NCBI GenBank assembly: GCA_036406475.1
Contig: DASXBA010000007.1
Location: 1-64,000, forward strand
Origin: DASXBA01 sp036406475
GTDB lineage: Bacteria > Actinomycetota > Thermoleophilia > Solirubrobacterales > Thermoleophilaceae
DNA length: 64,000 nt
Reading direction: 5' to 3'
Positions 16,344-23,913 of the stretch are shown here, one piece after another. Within the stretch, counting starts at the first letter, position 1. Each line of letters begins with the position of its first letter. The position numbers and the translations under genes are program-made. The notes below the pieces were generated by a model. It was not told where the DNA came from. It was given only the letters and a program-made list of their open reading frames with translations, and made no database searches.

Positions 16344-16762
16344 CAGGCCGCTTCGAGGAGATCCTTGCGGTCGGACTGCTCGAGCATCGCCTTGTAGCGC
16401 GGGAAGATCGGCTTGGTCAGCGGCACGAGCTTGAGGATCTTCGCCACCGGGCCCTTGGCCTTCATCTGGCCGCGCGCGAGCGCGACGGTCACGTTGACCT
16501 TGCCGAGCCAGAACCTGTGGGCGGTGTCGGCCTCCATGGACATGACCACCTCGGGTTCGAGGTCGGTGGGACCGCAGTCGACCTGGCCGTCCTCCCCCTC
16601 GATCAGCTTGACCGTGATCGTCGACTCGGGCTCCCGGTACTGGTACTGGACGATCGTGTTGGCCTTGCGGAACTTCGGCGCCAGCTCCTCATCCTCGGCG
16701 AGGTCCTCGAACAGCTTGCCTATGTAGCGGTAGACCTCGTCCGCGTCCTTGAAGTACGCCAA
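16343..16762 (-). CDS. SCP2 sterol-binding domain protein
   Basis: A 139-residue protein with an SCP2-like lipid-carrier fold. The charged N-terminal helix (EVYRYIGKLFEDLAED) leads into beta strands including STITVKLIEG and PEVVMSMEADTAHRFWLGKVN, and ends with the typical ARGQMKAKGPVAKILKLVPL, in which SCP2 proteins form the floor of the lipid tunnel. It is the whole protein, with no fused domain. It sits between the WS/DGAT gene (14 bases upstream) and the iron alcohol dehydrogenase (one-base overlap), consistent with carrying or presenting acyl lipids to these enzymes. Confidence 0.88.
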   Translation of the reverse strand: MAYFKDADEVYRYIGKLFEDLAEDEELAPKFRKANTIVQYQYREPESTITVKLIEGEDGQVDCGPTDLEPEVVMSMEADTAHRFWLGKVNVTVALARGQMKAKGPVAKILKLVPLTKPIFPRYKAMLEQSDRKDLLEAA

Positions 16763-16776
16763 GTGATCCCCTCCTC

Positions 16777-18201
16777 TTAGGTAAGAACGCGGCCATTCTT
16801 ACGCGCCGGCCGACCCGGTGCGACGCCGGCGGCCTCGGCGAGCGCCTCGAGCTCGTCCGCGAGGTAGCCGGCGAAGTCGTCGAGGTCGGGCATCGCGTCG
16901 TAGTCGCCCATCAGCCCGATGTCGACCTTGCCGTTGTAGCTCATGATCGCGATCGCAAGCGCCTTCTCCGGCGCCAGGAACGGGACCGGCACGAGCTCCA
17001 GCAGCTCGCTCCCGAGCAGGTAGAGCGGGAACTGCGGGCCCGGCACGTTCGTGACCAACAGGTTGTAGAGCCGGGTGGAGAAATTGAGCCGCGATGCCTG
17101 AGCGAAGACCGTGGGCGGCGCGAAGTCCTGTAGCCCGGCGATCACCTCGGCGCCGAGCGCCTGCTTCGAGTGCTTGAGCCCGCGCATCGCCTCGCTCACG
17201 ATCTCGAAGCGCTCCTCGGGCTCGTCCGCGTACACGGGCAGCGGGCAGGTCATCATCGTGATCTGGTTGCCGAGCCGCCCGTCGTCGTCCGGGCTGCGGA
17301 CGGACACCGGGACGCAGCCGCGCAGCTCGACGCCCTCGGCGCGCAGGCCGCGGCCCAGCAGCCAGCGGCGCAGCGCGCCCGTGACCAGCGCCAGGAAGGC
17401 GTCGTTGACGGTCCCGCCCAGCCCGTTCTTGACGGCCTTCAGCTCGTCGAGCGGCGCGCTGAGCCAGCGGATGCGGCGGTGCGGCCCGATATTCACGTTG
17501 AGCGGCGTCCGCGGCGGGCTGTTGACGATGCCCCACGCCACCTCGCCCAGGCCCTCGGCCACCTCGCGCCCGCGCTCGAGCGTCGCGCCGGGATGCTGGA
17601 CGACATCGGCCGCGGCGCCGGCCAGGCCGAGCGGTGCCTTGACCAGGTCGCGCACACCCTCGGCCACGATCTCCGCGTCGGTGGGCTCGGGGCCCGGCAC
17701 CCACTCCTCCGCGGGCGCGGGCTTCTCGGCCGGCTCGCGGTCGAGGTCGAAGAGCACGGCCGTGAGGTCCACGCCGGAGACGCCGTCCACGAGGCAGTGG
17801 TGGGTCTTGTTGATCAGCGCGAAGCGACCGTCCTCGAGCCCCTCGACGAGCCAGATCTCCCACAGCGGCTTCGAGCGGTCGAGGCGCTGGGAGAAGATCC
17901 GCGCCGCCAGCAGCCTCAGCTGCTCGAGCGTGCCGGGCGCAGGCAGGGCGGTCTGCCGCACGTGGTAGTCGATGTTGAAGCGGGGGTCGTCGATCCACAG
18001 CGGGCGGCCCATCTCGAAGCGAGGGAAGGCGAGCTTCTGGCGGTAGCGCGGAACCAGGTGCAGCCGGGAGGCAATGTGGTCCTGAAGGTCGTTCCCCGAG
18101 GGGGCCGGGCCCTCGAAGATCATGACCCCGCCGATGTGCATGTGAGACCCCTCGCGCTCCTGGGCGAGGAACGAGGCGTCGATCGAGGAGAGCCGGTCCA
18201 T
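16777..18201 (-). CDS. Wax ester synthase/diacylglycerol acyltransferase (WS/DGAT)
   Basis: A 474-residue acyltransferase that joins acyl-CoA to a fatty alcohol or diacylglycerol, making storage wax esters or triacylglycerol. The N-terminus LSSIDASFLAQE and the catalytic motif HHCLVDG (HHxxxDG) are diagnostic, and the C-terminal half contains NDAFLALVTGALRRWLL and TNVPGPQFPLYLLG as in bacterial WS/DGATs. The ATG at 18201 overlaps the stop of the upstream SDR gene (TGATG). Together with the thioesterase, SDR, SCP2 and alcohol dehydrogenase it suggests neutral-lipid synthesis or turnover. Confidence 0.95.
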   Translation of the reverse strand: MDRLSSIDASFLAQEREGSHMHIGGVMIFEGPAPSGNDLQDHIASRLHLVPRYRQKLAFPRFEMGRPLWIDDPRFNIDYHVRQTALPAPGTLEQLRLLAARIFSQRLDRSKPLWEIWLVEGLEDGRFALINKTHHCLVDGVSGVDLTAVLFDLDREPAEKPAPAEEWVPGPEPTDAEIVAEGVRDLVKAPLGLAGAAADVVQHPGATLERGREVAEGLGEVAWGIVNSPPRTPLNVNIGPHRRIRWLSAPLDELKAVKNGLGGTVNDAFLALVTGALRRWLLGRGLRAEGVELRGCVPVSVRSPDDDGRLGNQITMMTCPLPVYADEPEERFEIVSEAMRGLKHSKQALGAEVIAGLQDFAPPTVFAQASRLNFSTRLYNLLVTNVPGPQFPLYLLGSELLELVPVPFLAPEKALAIAIMSYNGKVDIGLMGDYDAMPDLDDFAGYLADELEALAEAAGVAPGRPARKNGRVLT

Positions 18202-19055
18202 CACGGCCCCGGCTTCGGGTACTGCGTGCTCATCACGCGGTCCCACATCTTGTCGGTCATCAGCCGTCGCTGGGCGAGCACGACATGCGCGGAGGGCGTG
18301 ACCGGGTAGCGGGTCTTCGGCCGCCGCTTGGTTATCGCCTTCTCGATCGCCTTCGCCACGGTCTCCGGGCCGCCGCCGAAGCGCGCCATGGGCCCGCTGT
18401 ACGCATCGGTGGTGAGCTTGTCGACGGCGGCGTTGAACTTCGAGTAGACGCCGCCGTCGTCCTCCGTCCCGGCGGCGATCGCCGAGCTGGCCGCCTCGGC
18501 GAAGTTGGTCACGATCAGGCCGGGCTCGATGATCACCACATCGACGCCGAACGGCTTGACCTCGAAGCGGAGCGCGTCGCTCAGCGCCTCCACCGCGTGC
18601 TTGGTCCCGTGGTAGATCCCGCCGCCCGGGAAGACCAGCTTGCCGCCCATGGAGGACACGTTGACGATCCGGCCGTAGCGCTGGTCGCGCATCTTCGGCA
18701 GCACGAGCTGGCACATCCGCAGGAGCCCGAAGACGTTCGTCTCGAACTGGGCACGGACGTCGTCGAGCTTGACGCTCTCGACAGCGCCGCTCTGGCTATA
18801 GCCGGCGTTGTTCACGAGCACGCCCACGGCGCCCTCGGCCTCCTCCACCGCCGCCACCGCGGCCCGCATCGACTCCTCGTCGTTCACGTCGAGCGCGAGC
18901 GTCTTGCAGCCCTTCTCCTCGAGATCCGCGATCGACTCGGGCCGGCGGGCGCTGGCGTAGACCTTGTGGCCGCTCGCGGCCAGGTGCTCGGCTGTCGCGC
19001 GTCCGATCCCGGTCGAGCAGCCCGTGACCAGAACGGCCTTCGATACGTCGCTCAT
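18201..19055 (-). CDS. Short-chain dehydrogenase/reductase
   Basis: A 284-residue classical SDR. The cofactor motif is TGCSTGIGRATAEHL, the NAG motif is LVNNAGYSQSG, strand 5 is IVNVSSMGG, and the active-site Tyr-x3-Lys is in GIYHGTKHAVEALSDAL. After IIEPGLIVTNF there is a C-terminal extension of about 90 residues, as in fatty-acyl or retinol-type SDRs. It lies 11 bases downstream of the thioesterase and overlaps the WS/DGAT start by one base. Reduction of an acyl-derived aldehyde or ketone is a plausible role by context. Confidence 0.92.
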   Translation of the reverse strand: MSDVSKAVLVTGCSTGIGRATAEHLAASGHKVYASARRPESIADLEEKGCKTLALDVNDEESMRAAVAAVEEAEGAVGVLVNNAGYSQSGAVESVKLDDVRAQFETNVFGLLRMCQLVLPKMRDQRYGRIVNVSSMGGKLVFPGGGIYHGTKHAVEALSDALRFEVKPFGVDVVIIEPGLIVTNFAEAASSAIAAGTEDDGGVYSKFNAAVDKLTTDAYSGPMARFGGGPETVAKAIEKAITKRRPKTRYPVTPSAHVVLAQRRLMTDKMWDRVMSTQYPKPGP

Positions 19056-19066
19056 CGGCCGATTAT

Positions 19067-19849
19067 CTACCTTCGCGGCCTTACGAGAAGGGTCTGGGCG
19101 CCGCGGCCGATCCGCCCGCGCTCGTCCCAGATAGCGGTGTCCGCCAGGCCGATGCCGTGCGGCTCGGGGTAGGTGACCGCGTCGAGGCAGACCCAGTCGC
19201 CGGCCGGCATGCGCATCAGGTGCACCGTCAGGTCGGTGTTGATGAAGAGGTAGCGGCGCCAGTCGAGCGCCGCCGAGACGCCGTTGCCGGAGTCGGCGGC
19301 TGCCAGCACTCGCTGCAGCGGCGACGGCTCCTCGCCGGGCACGAGCGGCTGGCGCATGCGCGTCCACACCACGGCCGGCCCCGGCTCGAGGAAGCCGCCG
19401 CTGACGAAGCGGAAGTCCATCGCGGTGTGGTAGCCCACGGCCTGGCCGGTGGGGAAGAAGTCAGCCTCGGAGGCGGTCTCGGGGCCGGGCGGCGGCTCGT
19501 CCCGCGCCGGCTCGGGATCGAGCGCCACGTCGCCGGTCTGGAGGCGCCAGCTTCGCGCGCGCATGATCGCGCCGCCCTCGTCCGACAGCGTCGCCTCCAG
19601 GAGCTCGACGCTGCGGCCGGGGCGCACGACCTTGGCCTCCACCGTGAGCGGGGCGAGCGGCACCGGCTTCAGGATCTCGAAGGTGACGCGGCCGAACTCC
19701 AAGCCCTCGCGCGGCTCGCAGCGCTCGAGCTCACGGCCCAGCAGGGCGGCCGGCGGCCCGGCGTGCTGGGCGTCGGGGTCCCAGGGGCCTCGCGTCAGCT
19801 CGGTGGGTACGAAGGCCTCGCCGTTCGGCTCGTAGAAGGCGTCGGCCAT
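19067..19849 (-). CDS. Acyl-CoA thioesterase-like double hotdog protein
   Basis: A 260-residue protein with the features of the TesB-like thioesterase superfamily: GPWDPDAQHAGPPAALLGREL, with the Asp-Ala-Gln-His-Ala-Gly-Pro-Pro turn, then FGRVTFEILKPVPLAPLTVE for the first hotdog, and WRRYLFINTDLTVHLMRMPAG followed by WVCLDAVTYPEPHGIGLADT for the second. It probably hydrolyses acyl-CoA or acts as an acyl-binding relative. It is the promoter-proximal gene of the leftward five-gene lipid operon and is divergent, by 44 bases, from the zinc alcohol dehydrogenase. Confidence 0.85.
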   Translation of the reverse strand: MADAFYEPNGEAFVPTELTRGPWDPDAQHAGPPAALLGRELERCEPREGLEFGRVTFEILKPVPLAPLTVEAKVVRPGRSVELLEATLSDEGGAIMRARSWRLQTGDVALDPEPARDEPPPGPETASEADFFPTGQAVGYHTAMDFRFVSGGFLEPGPAVVWTRMRQPLVPGEEPSPLQRVLAAADSGNGVSAALDWRRYLFINTDLTVHLMRMPAGDWVCLDAVTYPEPHGIGLADTAIWDERGRIGRGAQTLLVRPRR

Positions 19850-19877
19850 GAGCCGGGCACTCTACGGCCGACGCCAG

Positions 19878-19883
19878 TAGCCT
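19878..19883 (+). promoter_or_regulatory. Putative -10 box (TAGCCT) before the zinc alcohol dehydrogenase
   Basis: TAGCCT fits TANNNT and ends 10 bases before ATG 19894, in the 44-base divergent gap between the thioesterase and the dehydrogenase. No Shine-Dalgarno sequence is seen in between. Confidence 0.4.
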
Positions 19884-19893
19884 CCGCCGCCCC

Positions 19894-20928
19894 ATGCAGG
19901 CGGTGACCTTCCAGGCCCCCGGCGAGGTCCGGATCGAGGAGCGGCCCGAGCCGGAGCTGCTCGCGGCCGACGACGCGATCGTGCGCGTCGAGGCCACGGG
20001 AGTGTGCGGCTCGGACCTGCACATCTACCACGGGCGGGTCCAGATCGAGCCCGGCTTCACGCTCGGCCACGAATTCGTCGGGACGGTCTTGGCCGCCGGC
20101 GACGCGGTGAGCGAGGTCGACGAGGGCGACCGGGTTCTCGGCTGCTTCTGCACCGCCTGCGGGAACTGCTTCTTCTGCCGCCGCGGCGAGTACCACAAGT
20201 GCGACGAGGGCCGGGTCTTCGGCCACGGCAAGGTGCTGGGCTCGCTCCAGGGCTCGCAGGCCGAGCAGGTGCTCGTGCCGCGCGCCAACCTCACGCTCCG
20301 GCGGGTGCCCGAGGGCATGTCCGACGACGCCGCGCTGTTCGCGGGCGACGTGATGGGCACCGGCTACCACGCGGTGGCACACGCCGGACTCGAGCCGGGC
20401 GACACGGCGGCCGTGCTCGGCCTCGGTCCCGTCGGGCTCTGCGCGGTGCAGGCGGCGCGAGCGGCGGGCGCGGCCAAAGTGATCGCGATCGACTCGGTCG
20501 AAGACCGGCTGAAGATGGCCGAGTCGTTCGGGGCCCAGCCGGTGCACCTGACCGAGGACGACCCCCGCGGGGCGGTCAAGGTCGCCACCGACGGCCGCGG
20601 CGTGGACGTGGCCGTGGACGCCGTCGGCCATCCCGACGCGCTCGACATGGCTGCGCGCCTGACGCGCAAGGCGGGAACCGTGAACGCGATCGGGGTCTAC
20701 GCCGAGCGCACCGAGGTGCACATGGGCGTCGTCTGGATCAAGGCCCTGAGCCTCAAGACCGGCCACGCCAACGTGATCGCCCACGTCGACCGCGTGCTGG
20801 CGATGATGGCGGCCGGCGTACTCGACCCGGGCCCTCTGGTGACCCACCACATGGGACTCGAGGACGCCGCCGAGGCCTACGCGGTGTACGACCGCAAGGA
20901 GGCCCTCAAGATCGTGATGTCGCCGTGA
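19894..20928 (+). CDS. Zinc-dependent alcohol dehydrogenase (MDR family)
   Basis: A 344-residue medium-chain dehydrogenase. Catalytic zinc ligands are C38 in GVCGSDLH and H59-E60 in LGHEFVG. The structural zinc lobe is present (CTACGNCFFCRRGEYHKC). The cofactor Rossmann motif GLGPVGLCAVQAARAAGA is followed by an acidic IDS, suggesting NAD rather than NADP. Its stop overlaps the start of the next gene (GTGA), and the aldehyde dehydrogenase follows, so the set probably oxidises an alcohol to an acid in a catabolic route. Confidence 0.92.
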   Translation: MQAVTFQAPGEVRIEERPEPELLAADDAIVRVEATGVCGSDLHIYHGRVQIEPGFTLGHEFVGTVLAAGDAVSEVDEGDRVLGCFCTACGNCFFCRRGEYHKCDEGRVFGHGKVLGSLQGSQAEQVLVPRANLTLRRVPEGMSDDAALFAGDVMGTGYHAVAHAGLEPGDTAAVLGLGPVGLCAVQAARAAGAAKVIAIDSVEDRLKMAESFGAQPVHLTEDDPRGAVKVATDGRGVDVAVDAVGHPDALDMAARLTRKAGTVNAIGVYAERTEVHMGVVWIKALSLKTGHANVIAHVDRVLAMMAAGVLDPGPLVTHHMGLEDAAEAYAVYDRKEALKIVMSP

Positions 20929-21566
20929 CGGACGTCCAGCAGGGCGTGATCGACGGGCTCCACGAGCAGCTCGACTCATGGCGCGCGGAGCTCAAGGGCG
21001 GGGCGCGGCGGGTGGGCTGGAAGATCGGCCTGAACGTGGCCGAGGTGCAGGAAAAACTTGGCCTTCGCGAGGCCGTGATCGGCTTCCTTACCACCGCCAC
21101 CCAGCTCGAGCCGGGAGGCGAGTACGCCGGCGGGCGCGCCGTCGAGCTCAAGGCGGAACCGGAGGTCGCGATCCGGGTGGGGGGCGACCAGGAGATCGCA
21201 GCCCTGGCCCCGGCTATCGAGCTCGTGGACGTCGGCCGGCCGCCGGGCGACTACCAGTCGATCATCGCGGCCAACATCTTCCACCGGGCTTTCGTCCTCG
21301 GCCCGGAGCAGCCCGCGTTCCCCGCGGAGGGCGTGAACGTCACCCTGACCGTGGACGACGAGAGCCGCGCGGAGGCCGCTGCCCCGGACCAGTTCGGCGA
21401 CGTCGTGGAGCTCACCGCCAGGCTGCTCGAGGCGGCGGGCGAGCACCTTCACGAGGGCGACATCATCATCGGCGGGTCCCTGACTGAGCAGGTGGACGTC
21501 GGCTCCGGCGACCTGGTCGCCGCCGACCTCGGCCGGCTGGGCCGGGTCGAAGTCCGCGTCACGTAG
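20925..21566 (+). CDS. Fumarylacetoacetase/2-keto-4-pentenoate hydratase-like protein
   Basis: A 213-residue protein of the MhpD/FAH-like fold. The N-terminal WRAELKGGARRVGWKIGLN resembles the start of hydratase-decarboxylase family members, AEPEVAIRVGG corresponds to the metal-site Glu region, and the C-terminal HEGDIIIGGSLTEQVDVGSGD is the typical closing motif. The GTG start overlaps the dehydrogenase stop by four bases, indicating translational coupling. These enzymes hydrate or cleave 2-oxo acids in aromatic or sugar-acid breakdown; the exact reaction is not determinable. It is slightly short for the family. Confidence 0.8.
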   Translation: MTDVQQGVIDGLHEQLDSWRAELKGGARRVGWKIGLNVAEVQEKLGLREAVIGFLTTATQLEPGGEYAGGRAVELKAEPEVAIRVGGDQEIAALAPAIELVDVGRPPGDYQSIIAANIFHRAFVLGPEQPAFPAEGVNVTLTVDDESRAEAAAPDQFGDVVELTARLLEAAGEHLHEGDIIIGGSLTEQVDVGSGDLVAADLGRLGRVEVRVT

Positions 21567-21569
21567 CAT
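21564..21569 (+). promoter_or_regulatory. Putative -10 box (TAGCAT), leaderless aldehyde dehydrogenase promoter
   Basis: TAGCAT fits TANNNT, overlaps the stop codon region of the preceding gene and is followed by 7 bases and ATG 21577. No Shine-Dalgarno sequence is visible, so the aldehyde dehydrogenase may be transcribed separately as a leaderless mRNA. Confidence 0.5.
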
Positions 21570-21576
21570 CACGCCG

Positions 21577-23067
21577 ATGACCACAGCCGCCCTTCCCGAA
21601 GCCCTTTCCGATGCCGCCCGCGAGTTCGCGCCCGGCCCGCACCGCCTGCTGATCGGCGGCGAGCGGACCGATGCGGCCGACGGCGGCACCTTCGAGACCG
21701 TCGATCCCTCCACCGGGCAGGCGATCGCGCAAATCGCCCACGCCGGTGCCGAGGACGTCGACCGCGCCGTCAAGGCCGCCCGCGCCGCCTTCGAGGGCAA
21801 GTGGAGCAAGCTGCCGGCCGCCGCCCGCACCCAGCTGATGCTGAAGCTCGCGGATCTCGTGGAACAGAACGCCGACGAGCTCGCCCAGCTCGAGTCGCTC
21901 GACAACGGCAAGCCGGTCGGCCTCGCCAAGGCCGTGGACGTCCGCCTCACCGCGGAGCACCTGCGCTACTTCGCCGGCTGGCCGACCAAGATCGTCGGCG
22001 AGACGATCCCGGTCGCCTGGCCCAACACCTTCTGTTACACGCGCAAGGAGCCGGTGGGGGTCTGCGGGCAGATCATCCCCTGGAACTTTCCGCTGCTGAT
22101 GGCCGGCTGGAAGATCGCCCCCGCCCTGGCGGCGGGCTGCACGGTCGTCCTCAAGCCCGCCGAGCAGACGCCGCTCACGGCGCTGCGCCTGGGCGAGCTG
22201 GCGCTCGAGGCCGGGCTGCCCGAGGGCGTCCTCAACGTGGTGACCGGCGACGGAGAGACCGGGGCCGCGATCGTCGACAACCCGGGCATCAACAAGATCG
22301 CCTTCACCGGCTCGACCGTGGTGGGCCGCGAGATCGGGAGCAAGGCGGGCCAGGCGCTCAAGCGCGTGACGCTCGAGCTGGGCGGCAAGTCACCCAACAT
22401 CATCCTTCCCGACGCCGACCTCGAGTCGGCGGTCAAGGGCTCCTTCCAGGCGATCTACTACAACACCGGCCAGGCCTGCAACGCCGGCTCGCGGCTGTTC
22501 GTGCAGAAGGACCAGTTCGACGACGTCGTGTCGGGCCTTGCCGCGGCGGCGAGCAAGACCACCGTCGGCCCCGGGCTCGACCCGGACTCCCAGCTCGGCC
22601 CGCTCGTCTCCGCCGAGCAGGAGCAGCGCGTGCGGGGCTACATCGAGAAGGGCACCTCCGAGGGGGCCGAGCTCGTGACCGGCGGCGGGGCGAATGGCGG
22701 CGACGGCGGCTACTTCGTCGAGCCGACCCTGTTCACGGCCACGAGCGACGATCTCACGATCGCCCGCGAGGAGATCTTCGGGCCGGTGCTGGTGGCGCTG
22801 CCCTACGAGGACCTCGAGGAGGTCGCGAGGCGCGCCAACGACAGCGAGTACGGGCTCGCAGCCGGCATCTGGACGCGCGACGTGGGCAACGCCCACCGGC
22901 TGGCCGCGATGCTCGAGGCGGGCTCGGTCTACGTGAACCTGTGGGGGCCAAACGAGGCGCCGGTGCCCTTCGGCGGCTTCAAGGCGTCCGGCGTGGGCCG
23001 CGAGCACGGCCGCGCCGGCCTCGACGCCTCCCTCGAGGACAAGTCGGTTTGGGTCGGGCTCAGTTAA
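21577..23067 (+). CDS. Aldehyde dehydrogenase (NAD(P)+)
   Basis: A 496-residue member of the ALDH superfamily that oxidises an aldehyde to a carboxylic acid. Landmarks are PWNFPLLMAGWKIAPALAAG, FTGSTVVGREIG (cofactor loop), the general-base Glu in LELGGKSPN, the catalytic Cys in GQACNAGS, and EIFGPVL near the C-terminus. Overall it resembles the betaine/phenylacetaldehyde group, including the Trp-Gly-Pro-Asn-Glu-Ala-Pro-Val-Pro-Phe-Gly-Gly-Phe-Lys-Ala-Ser-Gly closing region. It lies 10 bases after the hydratase-like gene but has its own possible leaderless promoter. Confidence 0.96.
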   Translation: MTTAALPEALSDAAREFAPGPHRLLIGGERTDAADGGTFETVDPSTGQAIAQIAHAGAEDVDRAVKAARAAFEGKWSKLPAAARTQLMLKLADLVEQNADELAQLESLDNGKPVGLAKAVDVRLTAEHLRYFAGWPTKIVGETIPVAWPNTFCYTRKEPVGVCGQIIPWNFPLLMAGWKIAPALAAGCTVVLKPAEQTPLTALRLGELALEAGLPEGVLNVVTGDGETGAAIVDNPGINKIAFTGSTVVGREIGSKAGQALKRVTLELGGKSPNIILPDADLESAVKGSFQAIYYNTGQACNAGSRLFVQKDQFDDVVSGLAAAASKTTVGPGLDPDSQLGPLVSAEQEQRVRGYIEKGTSEGAELVTGGGANGGDGGYFVEPTLFTATSDDLTIAREEIFGPVLVALPYEDLEEVARRANDSEYGLAAGIWTRDVGNAHRLAAMLEAGSVYVNLWGPNEAPVPFGGFKASGVGREHGRAGLDASLEDKSVWVGLS

Positions 23068-23114
23068 GACCCGCGAGACGAGAGGACTACTTCTGGGTCA
23101 TCGGCTTCGCAGCC

Positions 23115-23396
23115 ATGGCGGTGGCGTCGCGCGTCCTGGAGCTACGCGGTCCGCGCGACGACATCGCCCTCGGCGGCAGGCGCATGCCGCCGTTGTGCGC
23201 GTTCAGGATCGTGACCGGGCACCGCTGCCCCGGCTGCGGGTCGACCCGCGCCTTCCTCTACATGTTCCGGCTGGAGCCGCTGAACGCGGTGCGCGCGAAC
23301 GTCTTTTCACCGCTCACGTTCGCGCTCACCACGCTGACCGCCCTGCGGGCGGCTGTCAGGCTGCTTGCTGTGGGGCCCGCTCAGCGACCTCGTTGA
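23115..23396 (+). CDS. DUF2752-type small membrane protein (start uncertain)
   Basis: About 93 residues from the ATG at 23115. The family signature HRCPGCGSTRAFLYM is followed by a C-terminal hydrophobic helix (NVFSPLTFALTTLTALRAAV). DUF2752 proteins usually begin with a membrane helix; the hydrophobic codons for YFWVIGFAAMAV lie partly upstream of the only start codon seen, so the annotated start may be wrong or the gene may be 5'-degraded. Its 3' end overlaps the convergent DUF4234 gene by 41 bases, which is unusual here. Function unknown. Confidence 0.6.
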   Translation: MAVASRVLELRGPRDDIALGGRRMPPLCAFRIVTGHRCPGCGSTRAFLYMFRLEPLNAVRANVFSPLTFALTTLTALRAAVRLLAVGPAQRPR

Positions 23397-23850
23397 GCTG
23401 GTCCTGAAGCCACTTGTAGCCGTAGCCGGCCAGGAACATGTAGCCGAACCAGGGCCAGAAGTCCGCCTTGGGCGGGAGGCCGACCATCTGCTGGGCCGTT
23501 CGGACACGGCCGAGCGTGCCCGCCCAGCTGACGTAGGGCGGAACGACCACGCAGGCGCCGAGCGATACGGCCAGGACGCTGGTGGTGGGATCGGTCTCGA
23601 TCTGGCCCTGGGACCACTCGCCGAGCTCCGTGGCGAGGCGGTGGTACCAGATCCAGCCGTAGATGCCGCAGGTGAAGATGCTCAGCAGCCAGACCTTCGT
23701 CGAGTCGTCCTGGAGCTTGAGCCGCGGCTGTCCCTGAACGGGTCCGGCGGGAGGCTGGGCCTCCGGGCCGGGAGCCGCCGGCGGCGGCTGCTGCTGGGGC
23801 GGCTGCTGCGGCTGGCCCTCCGGGGGCACGCCGCCGGGCTGATCTTGCAT
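23356..23850 (-). CDS. DUF4234-like membrane protein with Pro/Gln-rich N-terminus
   Basis: A 164-residue protein. The first 40 residues are low-complexity Pro-Gln-Ala sequence. Two hydrophobic regions follow (KVWLLSIFTCGIYGWIWYHRLA and TSVLAVSLGACVVVPPYVSWA) and then an aromatic C-terminus (WPWFGYMFLAGYGYKWLQDQL). TCGIYGWIWYHRL is the DUF4234 signature. The ATG at 23850 has a strong ribosome site, AGGAGG, 8 bases upstream. Another DUF4234-like gene lies at 25150-25782 with the thiolase between them. Function unknown. Confidence 0.82.
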   Translation of the reverse strand: MQDQPGGVPPEGQPQQPPQQQPPPAAPGPEAQPPAGPVQGQPRLKLQDDSTKVWLLSIFTCGIYGWIWYHRLATELGEWSQGQIETDPTTSVLAVSLGACVVVPPYVSWAGTLGRVRTAQQMVGLPPKADFWPWFGYMFLAGYGYKWLQDQLNEVAERAPQQAA

Positions 23851-23913
23851 GGAGCTTTCCTCCTAAGGGGGGTGGGGTTGCGCCTCTGAAAAAAATCCCT
23901 GCCGCGGGCGACT

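Noticed and set aside
23889..23913. Poly-A run (T run on the minus strand) after the thiolase gene as an intrinsic terminator
   Set aside because: The seven-base run is striking at this GC content, but the preceding CCGCGG sequence has no loop, so no convincing stem was found.
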